Shown piece after piece: positions 27,220-35,790 of a stretch of DNA of 61,865 bases (its first letter is position 1; each line of letters begins with the position of its first letter). The position numbers were made by a program, and so were the translations under genes. This DNA comes from Clostridia bacterium (GTDB taxonomy: Bacteria; Bacillota; Clostridia; TANB77; CAG-465): positions 84,917 through 146,781 of the forward strand of contig JAGAIU010000011.1 in NCBI GenBank assembly GCA_017626395.1, in the 5' to 3' direction. The notes under the pieces are model-generated. The model worked only from the letters and a program-made list of their open reading frames with translations, ran no database searches and was not told the origin of the DNA.

Positions 27220-27794
27220 TATTTATCACACTCCATAATATGTATAATTTGAGTACCACTACAATATGGGTCATAGCGAATAGAAGCATCTAAACATTCA
27301 TGTAACATTTTTTTAATATTTTCATCGTTATCCATAATATGTTCACCAGCATATGCATGATATGCTCCATATGCAACTCGGCATCCTGAACCAACAGCAA
27401 CAAAGGGTTCTATCTCTTCTATTGGAGCTGCATCATTATATAAAGAATATACACTATCATACACTATTAAAAAAATTGATTCTGTTTCTAAATTACCTTC
27501 TTTTTCTTTTGTAATTTTACGTTTAGTTAGTATTTTAGTTATAGCTGGAGCTAATTTATTATGTAAATAATCAACAAAATTATCTTCCTTATAAAAATGT
27601 GGTGCTTTAAAACCATGTTCAAAGAAGTCTCCAAATTTAGCGTATCCAGTACAACCAACCCATATGTAATCATCATCATTAATCATTACTTTATTCCACT
27701 TATCTTTACAGTAACTAACTGTACTACCAGTTACTTGAGTATCACAACCCATATATATTTTATTTGTAGTTTTATAAGTCACTAGAATTGTCAT
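27219..27794 (-). CDS. HslV/proteasome-beta-like Ntn hydrolase
   Basis: A 191-residue protein aligning end to end with HslV. 'MT' at the start would expose Thr as the catalytic N-terminal nucleophile after Met removal, 'GCDTQ' gives the Asp17/Gln19 positions, 'DKWNKVM' supplies the Lys33-like residue, and 'FVAVGSGCRVAYGAYHA' is the conserved GSG loop. The length is typical of a beta-type subunit. No HslU, PAN or other unfoldase is in the window. In a virus it may be a prohead or scaffold protease or act against host proteins. The family call is strong; the role is inferred. Confidence 0.82.
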   Translation of the reverse strand: MTILVTYKTTNKIYMGCDTQVTGSTVSYCKDKWNKVMINDDDYIWVGCTGYAKFGDFFEHGFKAPHFYKEDNFVDYLHNKLAPAITKILTKRKITKEKEGNLETESIFLIVYDSVYSLYNDAAPIEEIEPFVAVGSGCRVAYGAYHAYAGEHIMDNDENIKKMLHECLDASIRYDPYCSGTQIIHIMECDK

Positions 27795-28467
27795 ATTTTA
27801 ACCTCTCATAATCTTCTATATCTTTGATTTGTTTAAATTGACTATAAATTTCTTTAGCAAATTGAACAGTAGTTTTTTTTAAAGCCATTAAATGTAATCT
27901 TTTCTTTGTATAAGTTGGATGTTTAAAATGATAGTATTCAAATTTTTCATCATAAATAGCCTTATATTTTACATCATCATTATTAATCATCTTCTGTGTG
28001 CATCTAGTTAATGCCACTTTTAAATTTTCACAGTAATCAATGTTATCATACTTTTTACTTGCTACGTGTTTATATTTGCTATTCTTTTTTATTTTAAAAA
28101 CCTTATTATTATGTTTTTCTACAGGAGCTAATCCTGCATAAGATATAAAATGTCTACGATTTTTAAACCTACCTATATCACCTACTTCAACAATAATTTC
28201 AGCACAATCATATAAATTAATATAACCTATATTTGATAAAAAATCTACATACTCTCTTGATACACTTAACCGAGTATATATTTCATGCCTAATTTTTTGC
28301 AATGACACATCTAATGAATTAATACTTATATCATTCATTCGTTGTTTAGATGATTCATTAAGTTCTGTAAAATTATTTAATCTATATTTATTACTAGTCT
28401 GTGCTTCATATAAAGTTTTATTTGTAAAAAATAACATAGATAGAGCCCTACGTTCATACTCTTCCAT
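27772..28467 (-). CDS. IS110-type transposase C-terminal domain protein
   Basis: 231 residues. 'SNIGYINLYDCAEIIVEVGDIGRFKNRRHFISYAGLAP' (written as adjoining parts, residues about 78-115) matches the Transposase_20 domain of IS110/IS116/IS902 elements, which has a helix-hairpin-helix followed by 'E.GDI.RF.....L..YAGL.P'. The N-terminal DEDD/RuvC-like catalytic domain is absent, and so are element ends. It overlaps the ERCC4 nuclease gene by 1 base and the protease gene by 23 bases, so it behaves as an operon member rather than an insertion. A captured DNA-binding or recombination domain is inferred. Confidence 0.72.
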   Translation of the reverse strand: MEEYERRALSMLFFTNKTLYEAQTSNKYRLNNFTELNESSKQRMNDISINSLDVSLQKIRHEIYTRLSVSREYVDFLSNIGYINLYDCAEIIVEVGDIGRFKNRRHFISYAGLAPVEKHNNKVFKIKKNSKYKHVASKKYDNIDYCENLKVALTRCTQKMINNDDVKYKAIYDEKFEYYHFKHPTYTKKRLHLMALKKTTVQFAKEIYSQFKQIKDIEDYERLKYDNSSDL

Positions 28468-29102
28468 TACCTACACCTTCTGATACTTTCTTTGCTTTCT
28501 TTATATAAACGAGGCACAGTATCCAATTCTTCATCAGTAGCATTTAAAACACCACGTGGCGAACCAAAATGTTCCAATAATGTTTTTGCTGTTTTTTCAC
28601 CAACTTTTTTCAAACCAATTAAAACATTAATTCTATCATCAACATGCTTTTTACGAACATTTGGTTGCTCTATTGGAATATCATCTTTATTAACATTACT
28701 AATAATAGCTTTAATACATTTTAAAAAATGATTTGTATTATAACATTGTATAACAGGTGTTTTATATCTTTGAGTTAAAGATACAATATTACCATACTTT
28801 TCACTTAATGTCTGTGGTTTTGTATACTTTTTATTCCATTTATCATTATCATATAAAATAATAAAAGAAAAAGGATAAATTTTTTTCATATTTAATGCTT
28901 CTTTTTGTATTTGCCTATCTCTACATGATTTTATAAAATCTTGTATGGTTTTAACTTCTATAGCAATCGTCGGAGCATTATTTTGTTCAACTAAAATATC
29001 ACCAGCTATTAATCTTTTCATTTCCACGTCACAATGAAATTCATTTTTAATAGCTTCTATACGTTCTTTGTCTTTTTCTCGGTCATCAATATAAATTTGC
29101 AT
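28467..29102 (-). CDS. ERCC4-domain structure-specific nuclease
   Basis: Start taken at ATG 29102, with AGGTG upstream, instead of a longer frame inside the primase gene. The product is 211 residues. An N-terminal ERCC4 nuclease domain ('IYIDDREKD', 'LIAGDIL', 'AIEVKTIQDF', 'SCRDRQIQKEAL') keeps the GD...EVK and RDR elements of the ERKxxxD-type active site. A C-terminal helix-hairpin-helix pair ('IGLKKVGEKTAKTLLEHFGS') follows. It resembles XPF/Hef/Mus81-like nucleases of archaea and should cut branched or flap DNA. It lies next to the primase and Cas4-like genes, which fits replication or recombination. Confidence 0.85.
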   Translation of the reverse strand: MQIYIDDREKDKERIEAIKNEFHCDVEMKRLIAGDILVEQNNAPTIAIEVKTIQDFIKSCRDRQIQKEALNMKKIYPFSFIILYDNDKWNKKYTKPQTLSEKYGNIVSLTQRYKTPVIQCYNTNHFLKCIKAIISNVNKDDIPIEQPNVRKKHVDDRINVLIGLKKVGEKTAKTLLEHFGSPRGVLNATDEELDTVPRLYKESKESIRRCR

Positions 29103-29110
29103 TGTTACAC

Positions 29111-30088
29111 CTATAAGTATAAATGATTTCCACGACAACTATCCGAACCACATAATCCATTATCTTTTAATGTTTGACAAGAAGCAAATAATAAATCTTC
29201 TCTTGTAAAATATAAATACGCAGGTTGTTCCTCTTCAACAGTACAATGATAATATTTCTCATCTGATAATACTTTTTTTAATATAGCAAGTATTTCATCA
29301 AAACTATAACCATCATCTCTTAAATATAATATTAACATTCCTCGTTCATGATATCCTAATTCTGGATTCTTTAACATATTTTCAATACAATGTGGTAAAG
29401 ATTGTTGTACTTTAATATTATTTATATCAATATTAGTTTTTATACTTTTTGATGGTTGTGGTTTAACATAAAATTTAGATAAATCAATATAATTACTCCC
29501 ATAATGATAAGAGTCATTAAATAAACCATTATACTCATCTGTAGCATGAAAACGTCTTGCCATTAAACATATATCATCGTAAGACATATTCATTAATTGA
29601 TTATAAGTAATAGGAATACAAAACAAATGTGTCTTTAAATTCATACTTCCAAGCATTCTACTAACACGTCGTAAATCACCTACTACTGCTCTATCACTTT
29701 TAGTATTAGTTTTTTGATGCATATATTGCACCCATTTTTTAATACTACTACCATTATTATAGTCACTTTCTTCTAATGATATAAATATATGAAAACCTCT
29801 GCCACTAAAACGAATACAAAAAGTATAATCAGAATCATAAAGAAATTTAGCAACAGTACGTACATCATTAAAAAAAATCATATCTTCATCGTAATCAAAA
29901 TCTAAAAAAATTCTATCAACAATTGCTGTAGCAGTAGATACTGTATTACGATAATGATAAACTGATAAATATAAATCTTTTTTACCTGAATACAAACGTT
30001 GATATTCCACAAGCTTATTAACATCTGTAGTGGAAATTCTTTGTTTAGGGATAAACATTTCATATATAACTTCTTGATTAGCAATCAT
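29111..30088 (-). CDS. Archaeo-eukaryotic primase (AEP) small-subunit-like
   Basis: A 325-residue primase. Motif I 'IFLDFDYDED' (about 60-69) supplies two metal-binding Asp. Motif II 'FSGRGFHIFISL' (about 94-105) and motif III 'AVVGDLRRVSRMLGSMN' (about 134-150) follow at AEP spacing. The C-terminal half has Cys residues ('ASCQTLKDNGLCGSDSCRGN') that may form a zinc or Fe-S site. It likely makes primers for viral replication. No large subunit is recognised nearby. It starts right after an unrelated Cys-rich gene and is followed by the ERCC4 gene. Confidence 0.85.
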   Translation of the reverse strand: MIANQEVIYEMFIPKQRISTTDVNKLVEYQRLYSGKKDLYLSVYHYRNTVSTATAIVDRIFLDFDYDEDMIFFNDVRTVAKFLYDSDYTFCIRFSGRGFHIFISLEESDYNNGSSIKKWVQYMHQKTNTKSDRAVVGDLRRVSRMLGSMNLKTHLFCIPITYNQLMNMSYDDICLMARRFHATDEYNGLFNDSYHYGSNYIDLSKFYVKPQPSKSIKTNIDINNIKVQQSLPHCIENMLKNPELGYHERGMLILYLRDDGYSFDEILAILKKVLSDEKYYHCTVEEEQPAYLYFTREDLLFASCQTLKDNGLCGSDSCRGNHLYL

Positions 30089-30481
30089 TTAGTCCACTTC
30101 TAATAAATCTATATTATATTCAAATTCTTTATCTAATACCATTTCAGCTAATTGAACAGCAAATCCACAAGTAGGGTCTAAAATTAAACCTGTTTCATTA
30201 TTGATTTCATACCAAGGAAATTCAGTACAAGCATCATATCTTGTAGCATATTCATTGCATGTTTTTCCATTAAAATATTCACAATTTAAAGTTCTACAAC
30301 AAGCACCACATTGATTGCAAAATTCTGGATGCTCTTGAACTTGTTCCCATGTAAAATATTTATCTGGAGCTTGATTAAGTACTGTATCAATTATATCGGT
30401 TACTATATCAGTAGGTAATTGTGGATATTTTTTCTCAAATTTTTGAATCATTAAAAGACAAAATTTAACTTGATTAATCAT
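30089..30481 (-). CDS. YkgJ-type CxxCxxCC cluster-binding protein
   Basis: 130 residues. 'FCNQCGACCRTLNCEYF' (about 54-70) followed by Cys75 and Cys85 is the YkgJ-type zinc/iron-chelating signature CxxCxxCC. The start overlaps the Cas4-like stop (TAATG). It lies between the Cas4-like nuclease and the primase, so it may assist a metal-cluster enzyme of the replication set, such as Cas4. The biochemical role of YkgJ-like proteins is poorly known and this link is speculative. Confidence 0.65.
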   Translation of the reverse strand: MINQVKFCLLMIQKFEKKYPQLPTDIVTDIIDTVLNQAPDKYFTWEQVQEHPEFCNQCGACCRTLNCEYFNGKTCNEYATRYDACTEFPWYEINNETGLILDPTCGFAVQLAEMVLDKEFEYNIDLLEVD

Positions 30482-31200
30482 TAGAATCCACCATCTTGCT
30501 CACAACGTTCTTTATATCCACAATATTTACAAATATATTGTTTATTAGGATTAAAACGTTCTGCTTCTATTTCTTCTCTAATAAAATCAAGCAATTCTAA
30601 TGCTGCATCATAGTCTCTTTGAGTACAAAATGCACCCTTCTCTTGACACTCTACAAAATTAATAAATCTAAATTTACCATCTTTCGTAAAAAATATACCA
30701 GCACTAATGATATCTATATTAGGATATTTAGCTTCAAGTAACATTTTATAATACATTAATTCAAGTCTATATTTTTTAATAGAATTAGAACGACCTGTCT
30801 TATAATCTATGATGATAATATCATTGTTTTCATCTCGAACAACAAGGTCACAAAGTCCAGAGAAATTATGTTCTTCGTCAAAAAGAAATTCTTCGGCACA
30901 AAACACTTCGTATTTCATATCTGGATTATGAAATACTTCTTCAAAAAATTCTGCTAAATGGTCTAAATGTATTTTTAAATCAAACTCCGAATTAACTTCT
31001 TTAGATAATTCATCTAGTTTATCTCGATAATTTTCTGAATGTATGCCACCTTTTTTAATAAACAATTCAGCTATTTCATGAACATCAGTACCTAATCGCA
31101 TGAATTCATTAGGTTCCTGCTCAATTTTATCGACATAATTATATTTAAATTCTCTTGGACATTTAAGAAATGAATTAACTGCTGACTTACTTAATCTCAA
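30481..31200 (-). CDS. Cas4/RecB-like PD-(D/E)XK nuclease with Fe-S cysteines
   Basis: Start taken at TTG 31200, which follows AAGGAGGAGG; the longer ATG frame (31227) overlaps the GIY-YIG gene more. The product is 239 residues. Cys14 ('FLKCPREF') together with Cys224, Cys227 and Cys233 at the end ('ICKYCGYKERC') fit an AddB/Cas4-type 4Fe-4S cluster. 'RLGTDVHEI' near 41, 'GLCDLVV' near 118 and 'IIDYKTG' near 133 supply the His, Asp and DxK residues of the active site. It probably resects DNA ends for recombination-dependent replication. No CRISPR array is present, so adaptation is not implied. Confidence 0.83.
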   Translation of the reverse strand: MRLSKSAVNSFLKCPREFKYNYVDKIEQEPNEFMRLGTDVHEIAELFIKKGGIHSENYRDKLDELSKEVNSEFDLKIHLDHLAEFFEEVFHNPDMKYEVFCAEEFLFDEEHNFSGLCDLVVRDENNDIIIIDYKTGRSNSIKKYRLELMYYKMLLEAKYPNIDIISAGIFFTKDGKFRFINFVECQEKGAFCTQRDYDAALELLDFIREEIEAERFNPNKQYICKYCGYKERCEQDGGF

Positions 31201-31664
31201 TTTTCCTCCTCCTTTATTAAATTCCATACCAATTCACATGTAAACCATTCTTCAAAATAGCCACAAGGGACATACCAGCCATTATAATATAAACGAAAAG
31301 GTCTGTGACGCCTTTGGTTAATATGACTAATATAATGACATTGATATGTATTCCATAATTTATTTTTTTTATTATTTAATCGCTTTGGTACACAAGTACC
31401 ACCTGATGTAAAATTAAAACGAGGCTTAAGTAATTTAATATAATCTTGCTCTAATCTATCTAAATCATCATTAGAACATCTCATATATTCTAATACATAT
31501 CTACATGGGTCATTCTGTAATACACGATTAATAGGTTGTGCATGATATGCAGATTCTACAAAATGAGAACGATGTCTTTGATATATATTTTTACTTTGCC
31601 CCACATATATTACTTCATCTTCCTTTAAATCTCTATAGAAATAAATTCCTGTAATAACATTCAA
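31197..31664 (-). CDS. GIY-YIG homing-type endonuclease
   Basis: 155 residues. 'GIYFYRD' (6-12) and 'VIYVGQSKN' (18-26) form the GIY-YIG signature; the Arg in 'QRHRSHF' and Glu in 'LDRLEQDYIKLLKPRFN' complete the active site. After 'FTSGG' the C-terminus is short and aromatic, ending 'FTCELVWNLIKEEEN', which resembles the end of the second GIY-YIG gene at 34186. Its stop overlaps the Cas4-like TTG start. It is likely a mobile gene inserted between the polymerase tail piece and the nuclease. Confidence 0.85.
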   Translation of the reverse strand: MNVITGIYFYRDLKEDEVIYVGQSKNIYQRHRSHFVESAYHAQPINRVLQNDPCRYVLEYMRCSNDDLDRLEQDYIKLLKPRFNFTSGGTCVPKRLNNKKNKLWNTYQCHYISHINQRRHRPFRLYYNGWYVPCGYFEEWFTCELVWNLIKEEEN

Positions 31665-31693
31665 TATATCTTATCCAATTAATAAAATTGGGA

Positions 31694-32389
31694 TTATATT
31701 TGTATCTCTTGCACATTATTAGCAAAAGCATCTCCTGATGGGATATAATTTATGAATCTACCTGCTACTAAATTTTTTGGCAAGTTACTACATGTAATAC
31801 GTGTACATTCTTTACCTTTTTCATATAATACTAAACGTAAGCAATTGTTTCCTTTCTTACTTTTGAAATATTTTGCTTGCTTAATTAATGCTGTATTTAC
31901 TGGGGATTCATATTCATCTATCATTTGCTGTGATAAACCATCTATATAATTGTGTTCTTTTAAAAATGCATCATCACTTGAGTAATCAATTAAAAAATGC
32001 ATATAGACTCTACCATTAAATGTATGTGCTTTAACAAGTATAACATGACCTTTTTCAAAGTACTTACCATAATGATATTGTACTGATTCATCAACCATTA
32101 TACTGATATTATCTGCTTTATTTTGTATATGTATAATAGAGTATCCTTTTTTATTATCTACATCAACTATAATACCTTTTAGATATATCTCTTCATGGTT
32201 TTCTTCTAACATATCAACCGATGCAAGTATATCTTCGTATCCAGTTTGGAATAAATCTATGAATTCTTCTCTTGGTGAGAAACTTAATGCTGCATATTCT
32301 TTATTAAGTATATCTAATTTAGAATACTCTTCTTCTTCATTAAAAAAGTAATTAAGTAATTGCATACGTTTCTCTATGATTTCTTGCAT
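31694..32389 (-). CDS. DNA polymerase III alpha, C-terminal OB-fold piece
   Basis: 231 residues. The order of segments matches the DnaE C-terminus after the helix-hairpin-helix: an N-terminal helical stretch and then an OB fold ('LKGIIVDVDNKKGYSIIHIQ', 'KYFEKGHVILVKAHTFNGRV'). The ATG abuts the core-polymerase stop with no gap (TAA then ATG), so the original gene appears split into separate ORFs. The OB domain would contact single-stranded template. The sequence continues with a less conserved C-terminal segment. Assignment rests on context and fold pattern. Confidence 0.72.
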   Translation of the reverse strand: MQEIIEKRMQLLNYFFNEEEEYSKLDILNKEYAALSFSPREEFIDLFQTGYEDILASVDMLEENHEEIYLKGIIVDVDNKKGYSIIHIQNKADNISIMVDESVQYHYGKYFEKGHVILVKAHTFNGRVYMHFLIDYSSDDAFLKEHNYIDGLSQQMIDEYESPVNTALIKQAKYFKSKKGNNCLRLVLYEKGKECTRITCSNLPKNLVAGRFINYIPSGDAFANNVQEIQI

Positions 32390-34186
32390 TTACATCAACC
32401 TCGCTTGTACGTCATGTTCTTCATGAACAATCGGTATATTATCGAATGCTCCTGCATTAATAAGATTTTCTTTAACTCTTTTATTACAATCCCTTGGTTT
32501 CATTCTTTGACAGAAGTCTTCAAAAGATTTAAAGCATCCTTTATTACGTTCTCTAATAATCTTTTGGGCAGTTGTTTTACTAACCTTATCAATTAAATCT
32601 AAACCCATAATAATTTCATTGTCAATGATTGTGGTATTAAAATCACTTCTATTGATATCTGGGTTACTTAAAACAGCATCTGAATCTTTTATCATGTGTA
32701 ATGTTTCAATGATTTTTTCATCTACTTTTGTGTTTTTAAGCATTGCTGTTGCAAATTCTAATGGGTAGTATGTTTTTAACCATGCACTTTGGTATGCAAG
32801 TACTGAATAACCTACAGCGTGTGAACGATTGAATGAATAATCAGATGACTTTTCCATATCATTCCATAGCTTTTCAGCCACCTCATCTTTAACACCATTA
32901 TTTTTACAACCATTTAAAAATTTAGGTTTAAATTCTGTGAAGGCTTCTTTTTTCTTTTTAGATATTGCCCTACGTAATTGGTCTGTTTCAAGGTCAGACA
33001 TACCTGCAAGGTCACGAGCTACAGCCATAGCATCTTCTTGGAAAATCATAAGACCTTGTGTATCTTTAAGTGTTTCTTTAAGTCTTTCATCAAGATATAC
33101 AGGTTCTTTACGACCAAACTTATAATCGCAATAAAGCTTATCCATGCCAGAATTTCTTGCTCCTGGTCTAATAAGTGAAATAATTGCTGTTAATTCACTA
33201 AAATTTTGTGGCTGTACCATTTCAACTCCAGCTCTACCAGCAGCTTTCTCTAATTGAAACAATCCAAAAGGATTTTTACAAATACTTTCATACACTTTAG
33301 GGTCATCAAAAGTATAAGGTAATTCTACATCATCTTTAATAAGTTTTAAGCAATCTCTTTGCACATCAAGAACAGCAACTCCAAGAGTATCATTTTTTAA
33401 AAAGCCCATAGCTTCACATTCTGCACCATTATTAGATATAATATCTTTACCTTTGATTTTTATCATAGATACATATTTGTCCATAACATCATCAAAAATA
33501 ATAACAGCACCTGCGTGCACACCAACTGATTTAACAATACCCATAATATCATCTACATAATTTGCTACTTCAGGATATTTAGCTAAATACTCCATGGCTT
33601 TTTGATTGTTATGATAATCCTCTTCTTTATCCATTTGTTTTGTAACTATTTTAGTTTCTTTAACTGGAATGCCTTGACGAGTAGATAAATCAGTAATAGC
33701 CATAAGTGAAGTGAATGGTGTTTTTGTCATAACTTGTCCACATCTATCTTCACCAAAAGTTTTCTTAATTAATTTTAAAACTTCATCTCTATCAGCAGAG
33801 CTCACATCTGTATCTATATCTGGTAAGGTGTTTTGTACTCTAGTAGCATTTAAAAAACGTGCAAAAGATAAATTATATAATTGAGGGTCTATTTTTGTAA
33901 TATTAAGACAATAACATACAACACTAGCCAAACAACTACCTCTCGCTGGTCCTCTAAAAATACCAGCATCATCAATTAAAGCACAAATATAACTTGTATT
34001 GAGAAAAAAATCTTCCAAACCTGCTTCTTTAATAACTTTTAGCTCTTCCTTTATTCTTTTTTGATGCCATTCACTATTCGCAACGCCTTTTACTTTAGCA
34101 CCTTTTTGTATCATGCGAGCCATAAAATTAAAATTTTCTTCTTCATTATATTGAAAAGTCGATTGATATGCTTGCAATATGGACAC
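32390..34186 (-). CDS. DNA polymerase III alpha (family C) catalytic core
   Basis: 598 residues from a GTG start that overlaps the preceding stop (TAGTG). 'FRGPARGSCLAS' (78-87) equals the GPGRGS palm element, 'LPDIDTDV' (121-128) carries two catalytic Asp and 'VAVLDVQRD' (near 274) the third. 'VGVHAGAVII' (221-230), 'FQEDAMAVARDLAGMS' and 'FNRSHAVGYSVLAYQ' match the finger domain. The C-terminus ends in a helix-hairpin-helix region. The PHP domain is encoded separately at 34851-35780 and the OB tail at 31694-32389. All core catalytic residues are present, so the split polymerase is probably functional. Confidence 0.9.
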   Translation of the reverse strand: MSILQAYQSTFQYNEEENFNFMARMIQKGAKVKGVANSEWHQKRIKEELKVIKEAGLEDFFLNTSYICALIDDAGIFRGPARGSCLASVVCYCLNITKIDPQLYNLSFARFLNATRVQNTLPDIDTDVSSADRDEVLKLIKKTFGEDRCGQVMTKTPFTSLMAITDLSTRQGIPVKETKIVTKQMDKEEDYHNNQKAMEYLAKYPEVANYVDDIMGIVKSVGVHAGAVIIFDDVMDKYVSMIKIKGKDIISNNGAECEAMGFLKNDTLGVAVLDVQRDCLKLIKDDVELPYTFDDPKVYESICKNPFGLFQLEKAAGRAGVEMVQPQNFSELTAIISLIRPGARNSGMDKLYCDYKFGRKEPVYLDERLKETLKDTQGLMIFQEDAMAVARDLAGMSDLETDQLRRAISKKKKEAFTEFKPKFLNGCKNNGVKDEVAEKLWNDMEKSSDYSFNRSHAVGYSVLAYQSAWLKTYYPLEFATAMLKNTKVDEKIIETLHMIKDSDAVLSNPDINRSDFNTTIIDNEIIMGLDLIDKVSKTTAQKIIRERNKGCFKSFEDFCQRMKPRDCNKRVKENLINAGAFDNIPIVHEEHDVQARLM

Positions 34187-34851
34187 TATATCATCTCCTG
34201 ATTTATTAAATCATATAACAATTCACAAGTAATAAAATCTAAAAATCCACCAATGTAAATAATTTTACTATTATATTTTAATTTAAATACTTTACGTGGT
34301 CTTGGTTCTGTTTTATATTTATACATATCACGTCTATCATAATGACATTTAATATTATTCCATAAGGTATACTTTGATTTAGGATTATTTTTGCCAATAT
34401 ACATACCTTTAGTTGTTTTGCTCATTTTTTGTCGTGATTTTTCTGTATGCTTTTTATTAAACATTGGATTATTACTGCCACTCATTTGACCTTTTTTAAA
34501 TTCAGTATCTGGTGACCTATGTAACCCCATTGTAGATTGACTAATTTTTTCCCTTACCTCTTGAGATAATTTTGTACCTAATCCATCACCACCTGATGTA
34601 TAATTAAAAATAGGATTATATATTTTAATAAAAATCTTTTCCAAATCATTTAATGCTTCTCGACTACAATGTAAAATTTTTTTAAAAGTATATCTTGTTT
34701 TATTATTTTGTAAAATTGCATTAAAAGGTTGACTGTTATATTTTGATTTAGTTAAATGTTCCTTATGTCTATGTTCCATATGAATAGACTGCCCTATATA
34801 TACTATACAGTTATTAGTATTATCAATATAACAATATATTCCACATGTCAT
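34186..34851 (-). CDS. GIY-YIG endonuclease with NUMOD3-like motifs, between polymerase pieces
   Basis: 221 residues. 'CGIYCYID' (3-10) and 'CIVYIGQSI' give GIY-YIG; 'LEKIFIKIYNPIFNYTSGGDG' completes the domain. A linker with 'EFKKGQMSGSNNPMFNKKHTEKS' (two NUMOD3-like parts) binds DNA in homing endonucleases. It lies between the PHP ORF and the core polymerase ORF with 1-base overlaps on both sides (TAATG, TAGTG), so all three are translated from one message. This is the typical position of a mobile endonuclease that splits a replication gene. Confidence 0.87.
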   Translation of the reverse strand: MTCGIYCYIDNTNNCIVYIGQSIHMEHRHKEHLTKSKYNSQPFNAILQNNKTRYTFKKILHCSREALNDLEKIFIKIYNPIFNYTSGGDGLGTKLSQEVREKISQSTMGLHRSPDTEFKKGQMSGSNNPMFNKKHTEKSRQKMSKTTKGMYIGKNNPKSKYTLWNNIKCHYDRRDMYKYKTEPRPRKVFKLKYNSKIIYIGGFLDFITCELLYDLINQEMI

Positions 34852-35780
34852 TAAAACACCTTCTGCAAGAAAATCTCTTTAAAATGTTTATGCTTATCGA
34901 ATTTCGGAATAACCCTACCATATTCTTCTCGTTCAAAATAACATTTCTGTGCTATCTCATATGTATTATCTATACATTTTTGTATAAGATTATCATCTTC
35001 AATACCAGATTCATGAGCAAACCTATAGGAAAGTTCACTTGTTCCAAGAACATTACTTTTTAATGTATCATTAATTTCAGATTCTGGTTTCTTATATCCT
35101 ATACTTTGTATTTTTTTTCTTATTATCCTATCTTTGTCTTCAAGCACATGGCTATCAAAAGTGTTAATAATGTACTTACAATCAGTATTTTCATATAATT
35201 CAATCAATTTAGCGTTTATAATATTTTGCACATATTTTCCATTCATTGTAAAATCTGGATGATATTGTAATTCTATAGCTACATTATTACTACCGAAATT
35301 ATCTAATAATTTATTTAAGAAATTATATGCTTCATCATCTCTTTGATTAAGTATGCATTGACTTATCCATGACAAAGAACATGCTGTAGATATAAAAACA
35401 TCTTCTGTGTTCTCAAAAAGAATATCATGGGGTAATAATGGTTTATAATAAAAATGGTCTTGTACTGCTATACGTTGCATCTTATTAATATTGGTTAAAC
35501 CTATGTCACTCATTGCAATTGCAACTAAATGATATCTATTTCTATTTAATGGTTTATCCATTGTTAATTTACAATAAAATTCATTTCCATATAATGGTTT
35601 AATATTAGTACCTTGACATGCTTGTTGTAATGCGTAATGATTCATACAACTTGAATGGTCTGTCAAAGCTACATACTCTTGACCATATTCTTGTAATTTA
35701 TTTACAAGGTCTGGAATTTTTATAATGGAATCACCTAAACTTGCATCACTATGAAGATGCAAATTAGTGTATTTATCCAT
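34851..35780 (-). CDS. DNA polymerase III alpha, N-terminal PHP domain piece
   Basis: 309 residues. 'LHLHSDAS' (7-14), 'LTDHSS' (39-44), 'GNEFYC' (65-70), and 'TFDSHVL' near 202 are PHP metal-ligand motifs. In DnaE the PHP domain supports the polymerase and may proofread. The ORF ends after 'YGRVIPKFDKHKHFKEIF', equivalent to the link before the palm, and the core continues in a separate ORF after a GIY-YIG gene. Most metal ligands are kept, which suggests structural or exonuclease use. Confidence 0.87.
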   Translation of the reverse strand: MDKYTNLHLHSDASLGDSIIKIPDLVNKLQEYGQEYVALTDHSSCMNHYALQQACQGTNIKPLYGNEFYCKLTMDKPLNRNRYHLVAIAMSDIGLTNINKMQRIAVQDHFYYKPLLPHDILFENTEDVFISTACSLSWISQCILNQRDDEAYNFLNKLLDNFGSNNVAIELQYHPDFTMNGKYVQNIINAKLIELYENTDCKYIINTFDSHVLEDKDRIIRKKIQSIGYKKPESEINDTLKSNVLGTSELSYRFAHESGIEDDNLIQKCIDNTYEIAQKCYFEREEYGRVIPKFDKHKHFKEIFLQKVF

Positions 35781-35790
35781 TTAATCACCT

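Noticed and set aside
30481..31200. CRISPR adaptation module because of the Cas4-like gene
   Set aside because: No Cas1, Cas2 or repeat array was seen; the gene sits with replication genes.
31694..35780. Intein or group I intron in the polymerase
   Set aside because: Pieces are joined by one-base stop-start overlaps, there is no splice-domain motif, and the endonuclease frame fills the whole interval, leaving no room for an intron core.
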